Positions 45,404 to 54,980 of a stretch of DNA of 64,000 nt are shown piece by piece. The stretch spans positions 1-64,000 of the forward strand of contig NZ_LZLQ01000096.1 of NCBI RefSeq assembly GCF_001673315.1, in the 5' to 3' direction. Position 1 is the first letter of the stretch. Every line of letters begins with the position of its first letter. Source of the stretch: Mycobacterium asiaticum. Lineage in GTDB: Bacteria > Actinomycetota > Actinomycetes > Mycobacteriales > Mycobacteriaceae. The notes under the pieces are model-generated. The model saw only the letters and a list, made by a program, of their open reading frames with translations. It had not been told where the DNA came from and ran no database searches. The translations under genes were made by a program, and so were the position numbers.

Positions 45404-48400
45404 ATGAGCGCAACAGCCCGCATGGACACGTTGATTTGGAGCGACTTGGGCGTGCATGAGCTGCCGACCGGAACGGTGACGCTGCTACTCGCTGACATCG
45501 AGGGTTCGACGCGGCTTTGGGAGACCAGGCCGGAAGAGGCGGCGGCCGCGGTAGCGCGCCTGGACCGCACGCTGGGCGAGTTGGTAAGTACGCATCACGG
45601 CGTCAGGCCGATCGAACAGGGTGAAGGCGACAGCTTCGTCGTCGCGTTCAATCGAGCCGGCGATGCGGTGGCCTGTGCGCTCGCCCTACAGCTGGCTGAC
45701 CTGGCCCCGATCCGGTTGCGTATCGGGCTGCACACCGGCGACATCCAGCTACGCGACCCCGAGACCGCCGAGGGAAATTACGTCGGACCGGCCATCAACC
45801 GTGCCGGTCGATTGCGTGACTTGGCGCACGGCGGTCAAACCGTGTTGTCCAGTGCGACCGAGGCGATGGTCGTTGACAACCTGCCCGCGGACGCGTGGCT
45901 GGCGGAGTTGGGGACCTACGAACTCCGTGACCTTCCGCGTCCGGAACGGGTGCTGCAGCTGTGCCATCCCGGTGTCGACAACGAGTTTCCGCCGTTGCGA
46001 ACGGCAAAAAGCAATGCTGCGCACCATCTTCCGACCCAGCTGACTACCTTCATTGGGCGTGCAGAGCAGGTGAGCGAGGTGCGTGAAGCACTATCCGCCG
46101 GCCGGCTGGTGACGTTGACCGGAGCGGGCGGGGTAGGCAAGACCCGCCTGGCTGTAGAGGTTGCGGCTTCGGTGGCTGACGGTATGGACGGCGGAGTGTG
46201 GTTCGTCGACCTGGCTCCGATCGCTGATCCGGACATCGTGTTGATCGCGGTGGCGCGCGCTCTTGGTCTGCCCGATCAGCCGAGCCGCTCGACCAGGGAG
46301 ACGTTGCTGGCGTTCGTCGGCGACCGGCAGATGCTCGTGGTACTGGACAACTGCGAGCATCTCCTGGATGCGACGGCGGCGGCAATCAAAGCGCTGCTCG
46401 GCGGCTGCGCTGGATTGCGACTACTGGTGACCAGCCGTGAGCCGATCGGTGTCGCGGGGGAGGCCACGCGGCGGGTGCCGTCGCTGTCGCTGGACGATGA
46501 GGCGATCGAATTGTTCGTCGATCGTGCGCGCCTGGTCCGGCCTGATTTCGCGGTCGGTGCACATGGTCTCGCGGTCAGTGAGATCTGCAAGCGGCTCGAC
46601 GGCATGCCGCTGGCGATTGAACTTGCGGCGGCGCGGGTGCGTGCGCTGTCGGTCGAAGAGATCCGGGACAGCCTGCACGACCGGTTCCGTCTGCTCACCG
46701 GCACCACTCGCACAGCGGTGCGTCGCCAGCAGACTTTGCGCGCGTCGGTCGACTGGTCACACGCCCTCCTGACCCAAGCCGAACAGGTGCTGTTTCGCCG
46801 GCTGGCGGTGTTCGTTGGCGGCTTCGACTTGGCGGCGGCGCGCGCCGTTGGCGGGGGCGGTGAGGTCGAGCGCTACCAGGTGTTGGATCAGGTCACCCTG
46901 TTGGTGGACAAGTCGCTGCTGTTCGCCGAAAACACCGGTGGGGCAACGCGTTACCGGATGCTGGAGACCATGCGGCAGTATGCGCTGGAGAAGCTGGGTG
47001 AGTCTGGGGAAGGAGAGGACGTGCGCACCCGGCACCGCGACCATTACCTGGCCATCGCAGGCGCACTCGACGACCCGGTCCGAGCGAGCGATGGGAGGTA
47101 CATAGCGTCGGTCGAAGCGGAGATCGACAATTTGCGGGCCGCGTTCAGTTGGAGTCTGGACAGAGGAGATACCGAGACCGCCTTGCGAATGGCGTCCCTT
47201 CTCGCCCCGCTCTGGGTGGTCCGGGGCAGAATTCAAGAGGCTTTGATGGGCTGGTTCGACGTCGCGCTCGGCGAAAGCGACCGGCACGGTGAGACATCAC
47301 CGTCCGCAGTGTCGCGCGCGCTCGCCGACAAGGCCATGCTGCACACCTGGGCGGTGGGTACCGATGGCGGTGACTGGGCCGAGCAGGCTGTGGCGATGGC
47401 CCGCGAGATCGGCGAACCGGCTCTGCTGGTGCGGGCTCTCACCGCCCGCGCCGTGATGGCCGCCAGTCAGGGCGAAGCGAAGCACGAGTACTTCGATGAG
47501 ACGATAGGCCTGGCGCGCTCCTTGGGCGATAAGTGGACTCTCGGTCAGGTGCTCGGCTGGCAAGCAAGCTTCGCGTTCCTGGCCGGCGATCCGACGACCG
47601 TACGGCAAGTCGCCGGCGAGGGTCACCGAATGGCGACAGAGAGCCGCGATCAATTCACCCTCCGGTACTGCGGCATCTGGCTCGCCTGGGCGCAATTGGT
47701 CCACGGCGATGTGGTCGGCAGCGCGTCCCGACTGCGCGAGATTGAAATCGACGCGCAGGCGACCCGGGACGCACTCTCTTGGTCCTTGGCCACGACCTTC
47801 GGTGGCCTGGCGCTGTCCTACCGCGGCGACGTTCCGGCCGCCCGCCTTGTTCTGAGCGCGCCGATGGGGGTGATCACTGAGCTTGGCGGTCTCTGGTTGG
47901 GCAATGCCCATGGTGTGCATGCGCTAGCAGCGCTGGCCGCGGGGGTGGTGAGCGACCTAGCGGTGGCAAGCACTGCGGCCTGGGAGGAGTTGCGCGTCAA
48001 CCGCCATCACCAACAGATGTATGGGTACCTGCGTGCGGAAGCGACACTGGCGCAGCGCGACCTGGACAAGGCGCGTCGCCAGGCAGACGAGGCCGTCGTG
48101 GAGAGCGCGGGCTGGCACCGCGTGCTGTCGCTGGCGGCTCGGGCACGCGTAGCGATCGCGCAAGGAGAATCGGACAAGGCGGAACGGGACGTGCATGACG
48201 CCCTGACTTCGGCGGTCAGCCTCAATGGTGTGCTCGCTGTTCCCGACCTCTTCGAACTGCTGGCGACATTGAGCATGGATGCCGACCGTCACACCGAGGC
48301 GGCCCGGCTTTTCGGTGCTGCGCAAGCACTGCGGCAGCGCATGGGCTCGGTCCGCTTCAAGTCCTATGACGTTGACCACGACCAATCGATGACCTCGCTG

Positions 48401-48712
48401 CGGGAGACTTTGAGCGACAACGACTTCGACGTAGCGTGGGCGGAAGGCGCTGCCTTGTCCACCGAGGAGGCGATCGCGTACGCGCAACGAGGCCGCGGTC
48501 CACGGAAGCGGCCGAGCAGTGGCTGGGGATCCCTCACACCCACCGAGCGCGCCGTGATCGAGTTGGTCAGCGTCGGCCTGGCCAACAAGGCCATAGCCGC
48601 ACGGCTTTTCATCTCATTGCGGACCGTCGAGAGCCACCTCACCCACGTCTACACCAAGCTTGGCCTGACCTCTCGGGTGCAACTCGTTCAGGAAGCGGCG
48701 CGCCACGGTTGA
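45404..48712 (+). CDS. Adenylate cyclase - NB-ARC/AAA - TPR - LuxR multidomain regulator
   Basis: A very large regulator of about 1,102 residues (ATG at 45404; ATGs at 45368 and 45422 are also in frame). Residues ~20-190 are a class III cyclase homology domain with both metal aspartates (LLLADIEGSTRLWE, GEGDSFVVAF) and the NRAGRL transition-state motif. A P-loop NTPase follows (TGAGGVGKTRLAVEV near residue 238, LLVTSREP), then a helical TPR-like part, and a LuxR HTH at the C-terminus (LTPTERAVIELVSVGLANKA, RTVESHLTHVYTKLGLTSR). It is of the Rv0386/Rv1358/Rv2488c type. The target genes are unknown; divergent from the lipoprotein gene. Confidence 0.92.
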   Translation: MSATARMDTLIWSDLGVHELPTGTVTLLLADIEGSTRLWETRPEEAAAAVARLDRTLGELVSTHHGVRPIEQGEGDSFVVAFNRAGDAVACALALQLADLAPIRLRIGLHTGDIQLRDPETAEGNYVGPAINRAGRLRDLAHGGQTVLSSATEAMVVDNLPADAWLAELGTYELRDLPRPERVLQLCHPGVDNEFPPLRTAKSNAAHHLPTQLTTFIGRAEQVSEVREALSAGRLVTLTGAGGVGKTRLAVEVAASVADGMDGGVWFVDLAPIADPDIVLIAVARALGLPDQPSRSTRETLLAFVGDRQMLVVLDNCEHLLDATAAAIKALLGGCAGLRLLVTSREPIGVAGEATRRVPSLSLDDEAIELFVDRARLVRPDFAVGAHGLAVSEICKRLDGMPLAIELAAARVRALSVEEIRDSLHDRFRLLTGTTRTAVRRQQTLRASVDWSHALLTQAEQVLFRRLAVFVGGFDLAAARAVGGGGEVERYQVLDQVTLLVDKSLLFAENTGGATRYRMLETMRQYALEKLGESGEGEDVRTRHRDHYLAIAGALDDPVRASDGRYIASVEAEIDNLRAAFSWSLDRGDTETALRMASLLAPLWVVRGRIQEALMGWFDVALGESDRHGETSPSAVSRALADKAMLHTWAVGTDGGDWAEQAVAMAREIGEPALLVRALTARAVMAASQGEAKHEYFDETIGLARSLGDKWTLGQVLGWQASFAFLAGDPTTVRQVAGEGHRMATESRDQFTLRYCGIWLAWAQLVHGDVVGSASRLREIEIDAQATRDALSWSLATTFGGLALSYRGDVPAARLVLSAPMGVITELGGLWLGNAHGVHALAALAAGVVSDLAVASTAAWEELRVNRHHQQMYGYLRAEATLAQRDLDKARRQADEAVVESAGWHRVLSLAARARVAIAQGESDKAERDVHDALTSAVSLNGVLAVPDLFELLATLSMDADRHTEAARLFGAAQALRQRMGSVRFKSYDVDHDQSMTSLRETLSDNDFDVAWAEGAALSTEEAIAYAQRGRGPRKRPSSGWGSLTPTERAVIELVSVGLANKAIAARLFISLRTVESHLTHVYTKLGLTSRVQLVQEAARHG

Positions 48713-48738
48713 TCCGGACGCGTGGTAGACCGAGAGCC

Positions 48739-50181
48739 ATGTCTGCTCTTGCTGAGGAAACACGATGGATGGATGCCACCGACCAGGCTGCTTTGGTGGC
48801 AAACGGCGAGGTGACGCCCAGCGAGTTGTTGGATGCGGCAATCGAACGCATCGAGCAGTCCAACCCGGCGTTGAACGCGGTGGTCATCGAGTGGTTCGAG
48901 CACGCTGGTTCGGTGGCGGCCGACCCAGACCTACCCGACGGTCCGTTCCGCGGAGTCCCGTTTCTGCTCAAGGATCTCTACACCAGTTTCGCCGGTCAGA
49001 CCCTGTCCAACGGCAACATGGCGCTCAAGGAGGCGGGCACCATCGACACCGCCGACACCACGCTCGTGTCGCGTTTCAAGGCGGCCGGGCTGGTTATCGC
49101 CGGACGGACAAACAGCCCCGAGATGGGCAGCCTGCCGACCACTCAGCCGTTGGCCTGGGGCCCTACGCGTAACCCGTGGAACTTGGATCGCACCCCGGGC
49201 GGATCCAGTGGTGGGGCGGCCGCAGCGGTCGCAGTCGGGATGGTTCCGTTCGCCAATGCTTCCGACGGTGGGGGCAGCATCCGCATACCGGCGTCATGTT
49301 GTGGGCTGGTGGGGCTCAAGCCGAGCCAGGGCCGGATCACCGTCGGACCGGTACGCGCCGAAGTGGGTTTGGGTGTGGAGTTGTGCGTCAGCCGCACGGT
49401 ACGCGACACGGCGGGATTGCTCGACGCGGTGCGCGGGCCGGGCGTCGGCGACACCGTGATCGCGCCGGCACCGGAGCGGCCGTATCTGGAAGAGCTTGGT
49501 GCCGATCCCGGTCGATTGCGCATCGGATTACTCGACCATCACCCACGCGGCGGGTTCCTCCACGCGGATTGCATTGCGGCAGTGCGCTCCGCGGCGTCGA
49601 TGCTGGAAGGCTTGGGACATATCGTCGAACCTGCGTGGCCGTCCTGTCTGGCCGATACGACGTTGCAGCAGAAGTTCATGGCGCTGTGGGCCACGACAAT
49701 GGCGATGGCGGCGCGTGGTTTCAGTGCGACGCTCGGCCGGGAGATCACCGCTGCGGACATCGAGCCGGTGAACTGGGTGCTGATCGAGCGGGCGCGGCAG
49801 CTGAGCGCTGTCGACTATGCCGCGGCGGAGAATGCGGTGTACGCGTTCCGCCGTGCGCTGCAGCAGTGGTGGGCCGACGGCTGGGACTTGCTGCTCACGC
49901 CCACGGTGTCCGAGCCGCCAATTCCGTTGGCGCAGTTCGAAAGCGACCCAGAGCACCCGACGGCGCCGATGCGCCGCGGCGGAGAATTCGCGGCGTTCAC
50001 GCCGCCGTTCAACATGAGCGGTCAGCCGGCGATCAGCCTGCCGTTGCACCGCAACCATGATGGCCTGCCGATCGGCGTCCAGCTCGTCGCCGCCTATGGC
50101 AGGGAGGATGTGCTGATTCGCGTCGCCGCGCTACTGGAACAGGCTCATCCGTGGGCGGCACACCGTCCCGCTGTGCCGTGA
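48739..50181 (+). CDS. Amidase (amidase-signature family)
   Basis: A 480-residue serine amidase. The Ser-cisSer-Lys triad is visible: Lys in [11 protein letters not shown] near residue 78, cis-Ser and nucleophile in [18 protein letters not shown] and [20 protein letters not shown] near 155-180. It hydrolyses an amide, such as an aryl or fatty amide; the substrate is unknown. ATG at 48739 lies 27 bases after the regulator stop. A bidirectional hairpin follows. Confidence 0.92.
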   Translation: MSALAEETRWMDATDQAALVANGEVTPSELLDAAIERIEQSNPALNAVVIEWFEHAGSVAADPDLPDGPFRGVPFLLKDLYTSFAGQTLSNGNMALKEAGTIDTADTTLVSRFKAAGLVIAGRTNSPEMGSLPTTQPLAWGPTRNPWNLDRTPGGSSGGAAAAVAVGMVPFANASDGGGSIRIPASCCGLVGLKPSQGRITVGPVRAEVGLGVELCVSRTVRDTAGLLDAVRGPGVGDTVIAPAPERPYLEELGADPGRLRIGLLDHHPRGGFLHADCIAAVRSAASMLEGLGHIVEPAWPSCLADTTLQQKFMALWATTMAMAARGFSATLGREITAADIEPVNWVLIERARQLSAVDYAAAENAVYAFRRALQQWWADGWDLLLTPTVSEPPIPLAQFESDPEHPTAPMRRGGEFAAFTPPFNMSGQPAISLPLHRNHDGLPIGVQLVAAYGREDVLIRVAALLEQAHPWAAHRPAVP

Positions 50182-50199
50182 ACCAGGTATTCAAACGAA

Positions 50200-50233
50200 C
50201 GTGGGCTGACAGGACATTGCCTGCCAGCCCACG
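50200..50233. terminator. Bidirectional terminator hairpin between amidase and cspA
   Basis: CGTGGGCTGACAGG and CCTGCCAGCCCACG pair over 13 bases with one A-C mismatch around a six-base loop. It lies 19 bases after the amidase stop and 54 bases after the cspA stop, so it can end both convergent transcripts. No T-run follows, usual for mycobacteria. Confidence 0.65.
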
Positions 50234-50245
50234 GTAACGGCTTGG

Positions 50246-50296
50246 TCTAGATCGGTCTAGATCCGTCTAGGTCCGTCTAGATCCGTCTAGATCGTT
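50246..50296. repeat. 10-base tandem repeat at the 3' end of cspA
   Basis: Five copies of TCTAGATCSG (one as TCTAGGTCCG) lie head to tail, the first copy overlapping the cspA stop codon (TAG of ATCTAG). The unit is short and nearly perfect, so copy number could vary between strains and change the 3' end of the cspA mRNA. Confidence 0.8.
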
Positions 50297-50490
50297 GTCA
50301 CACCCATCGCCTGGGGACCCTTTGCGCCTTGGCCGATCTCGAATTGCACCCGCTGGTTCTCTTCGAGAGACCGGTATCCGCTCCCGGTGATCTCGGAGTA
50401 GTGAACGAACACATCCCCCTCGTCGCCGTCGGGAGCGATAAATCCGAAGCCTTTATCGCTGTTGAACCACTTCACAGTTCCCTGTGTCAT
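50287..50490 (-). CDS. cspA: CspA-type cold-shock RNA-binding protein
   Basis: A 67-residue protein with a single CSD beta barrel: [20 protein letters not shown] (RNP-1 KGFGFI) and DVFVHYSEI (RNP-2 VFVHY). It binds single-stranded RNA or DNA and acts as an RNA chaperone. A hairpin in the leader (GGATGT/ACATCC, 50516-50534) lies 26 bases before the ATG. The 345 bases from 50491 to 50836 otherwise contain only this leader and the promoter of the next gene. Confidence 0.95.
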   Translation of the reverse strand: MTQGTVKWFNSDKGFGFIAPDGDEGDVFVHYSEITGSGYRSLEENQRVQFEIGQGAKGPQAMGVTTI

Positions 50491-50836
50491 ACTTAATCAA
50501 CTTTCTCATTTGAACGGATGTCGAAAAAACATCCCGCGTCAGACTAGCACGGCCGGATCGGCCCTGTCTCTGGCAATGGTTGCGAGCGCGAGGCGCGCGA
50601 TATCGCGCTTCGCGCTTTGGTTTTCACCCCGCTAACACACCCTCGTTGACGAAATGCCGTGTACCATAGGCGGTGAACGTGTCATTAGCCGACACCGATC
50701 AGTACCCGATATTCACAACTCAAATGATCGTGCGTTCGGTTTCAGTTGTCGATCCTCACCAGAGCGTGCCGGGTCAACCCGAAGAAGGATCGTATATGGA
50801 TCGCACAGTGCCGCAGCGGAAATCTGTGTCGGCCTG

Positions 50837-51364
50837 ATGACCCGCGAGGTGCGCGAGCGACGTCTGGCCAGCCCGGTCCGGGTCACCCTGGCACATGTTC
50901 TCGGAGGGGCGATCGACGGGGCGTGGTGGCCACACTCAGCTTCGATTGCGCGGGAACTTCCTGAGTTGATCGAAGTCATATCGCCCCGGTTGGGCGAAAT
51001 CGTCGCAATCAGCGTCAACTGGTCGTCCTTGCAGGCTTCGCCGGACCTCGACGTACTCTGCGGCGCCAAACCGGCATTGCCCGGCAATCTCGTCAATCGG
51101 CAACGGCTGATGATGGTCAAGGGGAGTGAGGCTTCGGCGAATCTTCTCGTGGTGCCATGCAGAACTTCCAGCACTTTGGCAGTCATGCTGTTGCGCCAGG
51201 CCGCCGACCTTCCCATCATGCCGTCCGAACTCAGCAGCCAGATGTTTCGGGCCGGCGACCACATCGTGCGTGCTGCGCGCGTTGAGAGCGAATTGTGCGA
51301 TTCACGACTGCGCGCGGGGGCAGCCGACACCAACGACTTTGCGGGTGCCGCCGCGGCGGAGTGA
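50837..51364 (+). CDS. DUF5994 family protein (second copy)
   Basis: About 175 residues from ATG at 50837 (MTREVRERRLASPVRVTLAH). The core AIDGAWWPHSASIARELPEL, then DVLCGAKPALPGN and LLRQAADLPIMPSELSSQMF is the DUF5994 pattern and aligns with the gene at 18264. Function unknown. The frame is open from 50654, but no good start lies further upstream. Its stop is one base before the next gene, so they are probably co-transcribed. Confidence 0.8.
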   Translation: MTREVRERRLASPVRVTLAHVLGGAIDGAWWPHSASIARELPELIEVISPRLGEIVAISVNWSSLQASPDLDVLCGAKPALPGNLVNRQRLMMVKGSEASANLLVVPCRTSSTLAVMLLRQAADLPIMPSELSSQMFRAGDHIVRAARVESELCDSRLRAGAADTNDFAGAAAAE

Positions 51365-51365
51365 T

Positions 51366-52169
51366 ATGAGGCGTGAAGTCGGGGCAGCGCTGGAAGTTGA
51401 AATCATCGAACCGACGCGGTTGGAATTCCAGATTGCCGTCGCGCCACATCCGAAGGCTCAAGTAGCAGAACGCTTGTCGTTCGAATTCGATGGAAATCCC
51501 GTGCAGTCACGAGAGATCAGCGGTATGCATGGGAACCGGATACATCTGTTGGACGCAGCGGCGGGCAAGCTGTCAGTGCGCTACGAGGCGACGATCGTCG
51601 GCCAGGCTGACCCGGCGCCGGTCGCTGAAGATGACCTCTCGATGTATCTGCGTCCTAGCCGCTACGCCGAGGCCGACAAGCTATATGGCTTCGCGGCAAC
51701 TGAATTCGGTAACTACTTGGACTCGGCGGCACTGCTGGAACGGGTATCCCTCTGGGTGGGCACCCGCCTCAACTACGTGCCGGGCTCTAGTGATCCTATC
51801 GACGGCGCCGCGGAGACCTTGCTTTCCGGCGCGGGCGTCTGCCGCGACTTCGCACACCTGGTGGTTGCGTTGCTGCGGGCCGTCTTCGTCCCTGCCCGGG
51901 TCGTATCTGTCTACGCACCGGGCCTGTTTCCCATGGATTTTCATGCCGTGGCCGAGGCGTTTGTCGAGGGCGGCTGGCGGGCCGTCGACGGTACCTTGTT
52001 GGCACCGAGGCAGTCACTGGTACGTATCGCAACCGGTCGCGATGCGGCCGACACTGCTTTCCTGACCAATCACCGGGGTGCGATCAGGCTGGACTATCTC
52101 GAGGTAACCGCGATCGTCGACGGTGAACTGCCGAGAGACTCAATCGACCAGATGGTCTCGATTGGCTAA
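51366..52169 (+). CDS. Transglutaminase-like cysteine protease-fold protein
   Basis: A 267-residue protein from ATG at 51366 (GGAG five bases before). The N-terminal strand-rich domain (TRLEFQIAVAPHPKAQ) is followed by the transglutaminase core with Cys in GAGVCRDFAHLVVALLRA near residue 160, His in DFHAVAEAFVEGGW near 194 and Asp in RAVDGT, the full catalytic triad. These bacterial enzymes act as cysteine proteases or acyl transferases; the partner is unknown. Confidence 0.86.
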   Translation: MRREVGAALEVEIIEPTRLEFQIAVAPHPKAQVAERLSFEFDGNPVQSREISGMHGNRIHLLDAAAGKLSVRYEATIVGQADPAPVAEDDLSMYLRPSRYAEADKLYGFAATEFGNYLDSAALLERVSLWVGTRLNYVPGSSDPIDGAAETLLSGAGVCRDFAHLVVALLRAVFVPARVVSVYAPGLFPMDFHAVAEAFVEGGWRAVDGTLLAPRQSLVRIATGRDAADTAFLTNHRGAIRLDYLEVTAIVDGELPRDSIDQMVSIG

Positions 52170-52216
52170 GGGCGTGCCCGGCCACACAACCGACGACCTA
52201 GGACTACTGTCGCGTT

Positions 52217-53395
52217 GTGGACTTCGCGCTCGACGATGAGCAACGGGCCTGGCTGGCCGAAGTGCGCCGGTTCCTTCGCGAAAACGTCACGGCAGCTCTG
52301 CGCGCAGAGATGGCCGAGCATGACCTTGAATTCCAGGGCGGCCATCTGACTGCGTTCCGGCGCAAGCTCGGCGAGCGCGGCTGGTTCGGGCTGAATTGGC
52401 CTCGCGAGTACGGAGGCCTCGGACTGACCGCCATGCACCAGCACCTGCTGATGAGTGAGTTCGAATATTGGGGCGTGCCCGGTCCGGACCTGACAGTCAC
52501 CTCGGTAGCGCCGATGATCATGCGCCACGGCACCGAACAGAACAAGAAAGAATTTCTGCCACCTATCGCCAGAGGCGAGATCGTCTGCGCGGTAGGCTAT
52601 TCGGAGCCGAACGCCGGCACGGACCTGGCCAGCCTGCGCACCCGGGCGGTGCGTGACGGCGACGAGTGGGTGATCACCGGATCCAAGCTGTGGAACAGCG
52701 GTGCCCAGCGCTGCACCCATGAGTGGCTTTGTGTGCGCACCGATCCGGCAGTGCCGCGCCATCGCGGAATCTCGGTGATCATGGTGCCCGTCGACTCCGC
52801 CGGCATCGAGATTCGCCCGCTGTACGCGTGGTCGGGTTATCGCACCAACGAGACGTTCTTCCATGAGGTGCGGGTACCGCTCGGCAATCTGATCGGCGAG
52901 GCCAACCGAGGGTGGACGTACATCACCGGGGCCCTCGACCTCGAGCGTGGCGCGCTGACCAACGCGGGCGATCTCCGCCGCGCACTCGACGACCTGCTGG
53001 CGCTGGCGGTCCAGCCACGCCGGGACGGTTCGGTGCCGGCGTACAACCCCGCCTTCCGACGTCGGCTCGCCCAAGCCGAGGCCGACGTCGAGGTCGCGAA
53101 GCTGATGGGATACGAGGCGGCGTCGATCCTGGACAGTGGGCGTATCCCCTCGGTCGAGGTCAGTGCCGAGAAGATATTCACCAGCGAATTGCGCCAGCGT
53201 ATCGCGGATTTGGCGATCGATCTGCTGGGACCGGATGGCCTGTTGGCGCATCGCGGCGCGCAGGCGCCGCTCGGTGGTTTCTTCGAGCGCCTGTATCGGG
53301 TGTCACCGTTGATGCGTTTCGGGGGCGGGACCAACGAGGTATTGCGGGATGTGATCGCCCAGCGTGGTTACGGCATGCCGTCTTACGGGCGGTGA
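52217..53395 (+). CDS. Acyl-CoA dehydrogenase, larger subunit (FadE29/ChsE2-like)
   Basis: A 392-residue acyl-CoA dehydrogenase from GTG at 52217. GYSEPNAGTDLASLRTRAVR is the FAD/substrate loop, LDLERGALTNAG near residue 240 carries the likely catalytic Glu, and RFGGGTNEVLRDVIAQRGYG ends the protein. The pair with the next gene matches the heterotetrameric dehydrogenases of steroid side-chain oxidation, in which one subunit supplies the catalytic base. First gene of the side-chain operon. Confidence 0.9.
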   Translation: MDFALDDEQRAWLAEVRRFLRENVTAALRAEMAEHDLEFQGGHLTAFRRKLGERGWFGLNWPREYGGLGLTAMHQHLLMSEFEYWGVPGPDLTVTSVAPMIMRHGTEQNKKEFLPPIARGEIVCAVGYSEPNAGTDLASLRTRAVRDGDEWVITGSKLWNSGAQRCTHEWLCVRTDPAVPRHRGISVIMVPVDSAGIEIRPLYAWSGYRTNETFFHEVRVPLGNLIGEANRGWTYITGALDLERGALTNAGDLRRALDDLLALAVQPRRDGSVPAYNPAFRRRLAQAEADVEVAKLMGYEAASILDSGRIPSVEVSAEKIFTSELRQRIADLAIDLLGPDGLLAHRGAQAPLGGFFERLYRVSPLMRFGGGTNEVLRDVIAQRGYGMPSYGR

Positions 53396-53397
53396 TC

Positions 53398-54480
53398 ATG
53401 CGACTGCTCGCCGATCAGGACGAACGTGATCTGGCCGCCATGTGCCGGAGTCTGCTCAGCACGCACGCCGGCGACGACAAGGCGCTGTGGACGGCGCTTG
53501 GCGAATCCGGTGTGCTCGGGTTGGGCATTCCCGAAGAGTTCGGCGGCTCCGGCGGCGGGTGGACCGATCTTGGTGTGTTCTGCCTGGAGGCCGGCCGGGC
53601 GCTGTGTCCGCTGACCGTGCACAGCACGCTGTTTGCGGCCCTGGCCATCGATGTGTTGGCCGGTCCGTCCTCGCGTGCGCTCTGGTTGCCCGGCTTAACC
53701 TCTGGAACGCTTCGGGCCTCCACGGCGCTGTGGAATCCGCGTGATGCGGGCGTGCTCGCGCCGACCGTCCGCGCCGCCGCCGATCCACGCGGGGGCTGGA
53801 GCCTGTCCGGAGTCACCGACTTCGTCGCCGACGCCGATTCGGTGGACCTGATCGTCGTCAGCGCGGAAACCGATTACGGCATAACAGTTTTCGTTGTCGA
53901 CGTCGCCGACGTCGCCGATGTCGAGGTTGCACCGTTGACCATGATGGGTGGGCACCGCGCTGGCGCAGTCACCTTCGACGGCGTTCTGGTCGACGATCCC
54001 CGCCGCGTCTTTCGAAGTGTGACCGAGCAGGACCTCCGCCGCGTGGCCAATGCGGCAACCGCGCTGCTCTGTCTTGACCTGGTGGGGGTGGGCGAGGCGG
54101 TAGTGCAACGCACCGTCGAATACACCAGGCTGCGCGAACAATTCGGCAGGCCAATCGCGTCCTTTCAGGCTGCCCAGCATCTGGTGGCGCAGATGCACAT
54201 CGCGCTGTCGGCTGCCCGACTGGCCGCGCACTCAGCCGTGTTCTGGATTGGCCGCGGCGACACTGCCACCCGGGAGACCGCGATCGCGCGGATGCACGCT
54301 GCGAAGGTCAAACAGATCACGCTCGATGCCCATCAATTGCACGGCGGCATGGGCTATGTGCTGGAGACTGATTTGCACCTGTTCTCCGAACGCGCCCGGG
54401 TGCTCGCGACGTTGGGTGGCGGCGCCGATGTTGCCGCTGGATGGCTTGACGCAGAGATGGATTGGAACAGGGGACAGTGA
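53398..54480 (+). CDS. Acyl-CoA dehydrogenase, smaller subunit (FadE28/ChsE1-like)
   Basis: A 360-residue partner of the preceding enzyme, starting MRLLADQDERDLAAMCRSLL two bases after its stop. It has the LGIPEEFGGSGGGWTDLGVF N-terminal motif and QLHGGMGYVLETDLHLFSER at the end. The loop LREQFGRPIASFQAAQHLVA is the usual FAD contact. Its shorter length and pairing with a longer sister subunit suggest an alpha2beta2 complex. Confidence 0.9.
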   Translation: MRLLADQDERDLAAMCRSLLSTHAGDDKALWTALGESGVLGLGIPEEFGGSGGGWTDLGVFCLEAGRALCPLTVHSTLFAALAIDVLAGPSSRALWLPGLTSGTLRASTALWNPRDAGVLAPTVRAAADPRGGWSLSGVTDFVADADSVDLIVVSAETDYGITVFVVDVADVADVEVAPLTMMGGHRAGAVTFDGVLVDDPRRVFRSVTEQDLRRVANAATALLCLDLVGVGEAVVQRTVEYTRLREQFGRPIASFQAAQHLVAQMHIALSAARLAAHSAVFWIGRGDTATRETAIARMHAAKVKQITLDAHQLHGGMGYVLETDLHLFSERARVLATLGGGADVAAGWLDAEMDWNRGQ

Positions 54481-54980
54481 GTACCGAGAGCCTGATAGAT
54501 GCCGAATCCGCGGCTCGGATCGGCACCGTCGTCGCCACCGCGACCGGCGAGGTCAACAAGCGGGACTGGCAGCGCTGGGCCGCTGCGGTCGATGACCGAA
54601 ACCCGCTGTGGTTCGACGCCGATTACGCCCGCGCGCACGGATATCGCGACATCATCTGCCCGCCGCTCTTTCTGCAGTACGCCATCCTCGGCGTCAGTGC
54701 GTTGGGTGACCTGCGCCCCGACGGATCGTCCGGCGCGGTAACCGGGGGCCTCGCGTTTCCGCGGGCACCGCGGCGCATGGCCGGTGGTGAAAGCACCGAA
54801 TTCCACCTCCCCGCCTACCACCGGGACCAGATCGAGATGGTGCGCACCGTCGAGTCGATGGTCGAAAAGGAGGGCAGATCGGGACGGTTCGTCTTGGTGA
54901 CCTGGCGCACCCGATACCGCAACCAGGAGAGCCAACTCGTCGCCGAAGCGACCATGTCGATGATTGCCAGGCCGGCATGA
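54477..54980 (+). CDS. FAS1/MaoC-type hydratase, large subunit (ChsH2 N-terminal-like)
   Basis: A 167-residue hot-dog protein; GTG at 54477 overlaps the stop of the dehydrogenase gene (GTGA). RWAAAVDDRNPLWFDADYARAHGYRD with ICPPLFLQYAILG near residue 70 is the N-terminal hydratase domain. In M. tuberculosis this domain is fused in ChsH2 to a DUF35 domain; here the DUF35 part lies on another gene. It works with the next gene as a two-subunit enoyl-CoA hydratase. Confidence 0.85.
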   Translation: MSTESLIDAESAARIGTVVATATGEVNKRDWQRWAAAVDDRNPLWFDADYARAHGYRDIICPPLFLQYAILGVSALGDLRPDGSSGAVTGGLAFPRAPRRMAGGESTEFHLPAYHRDQIEMVRTVESMVEKEGRSGRFVLVTWRTRYRNQESQLVAEATMSMIARPA

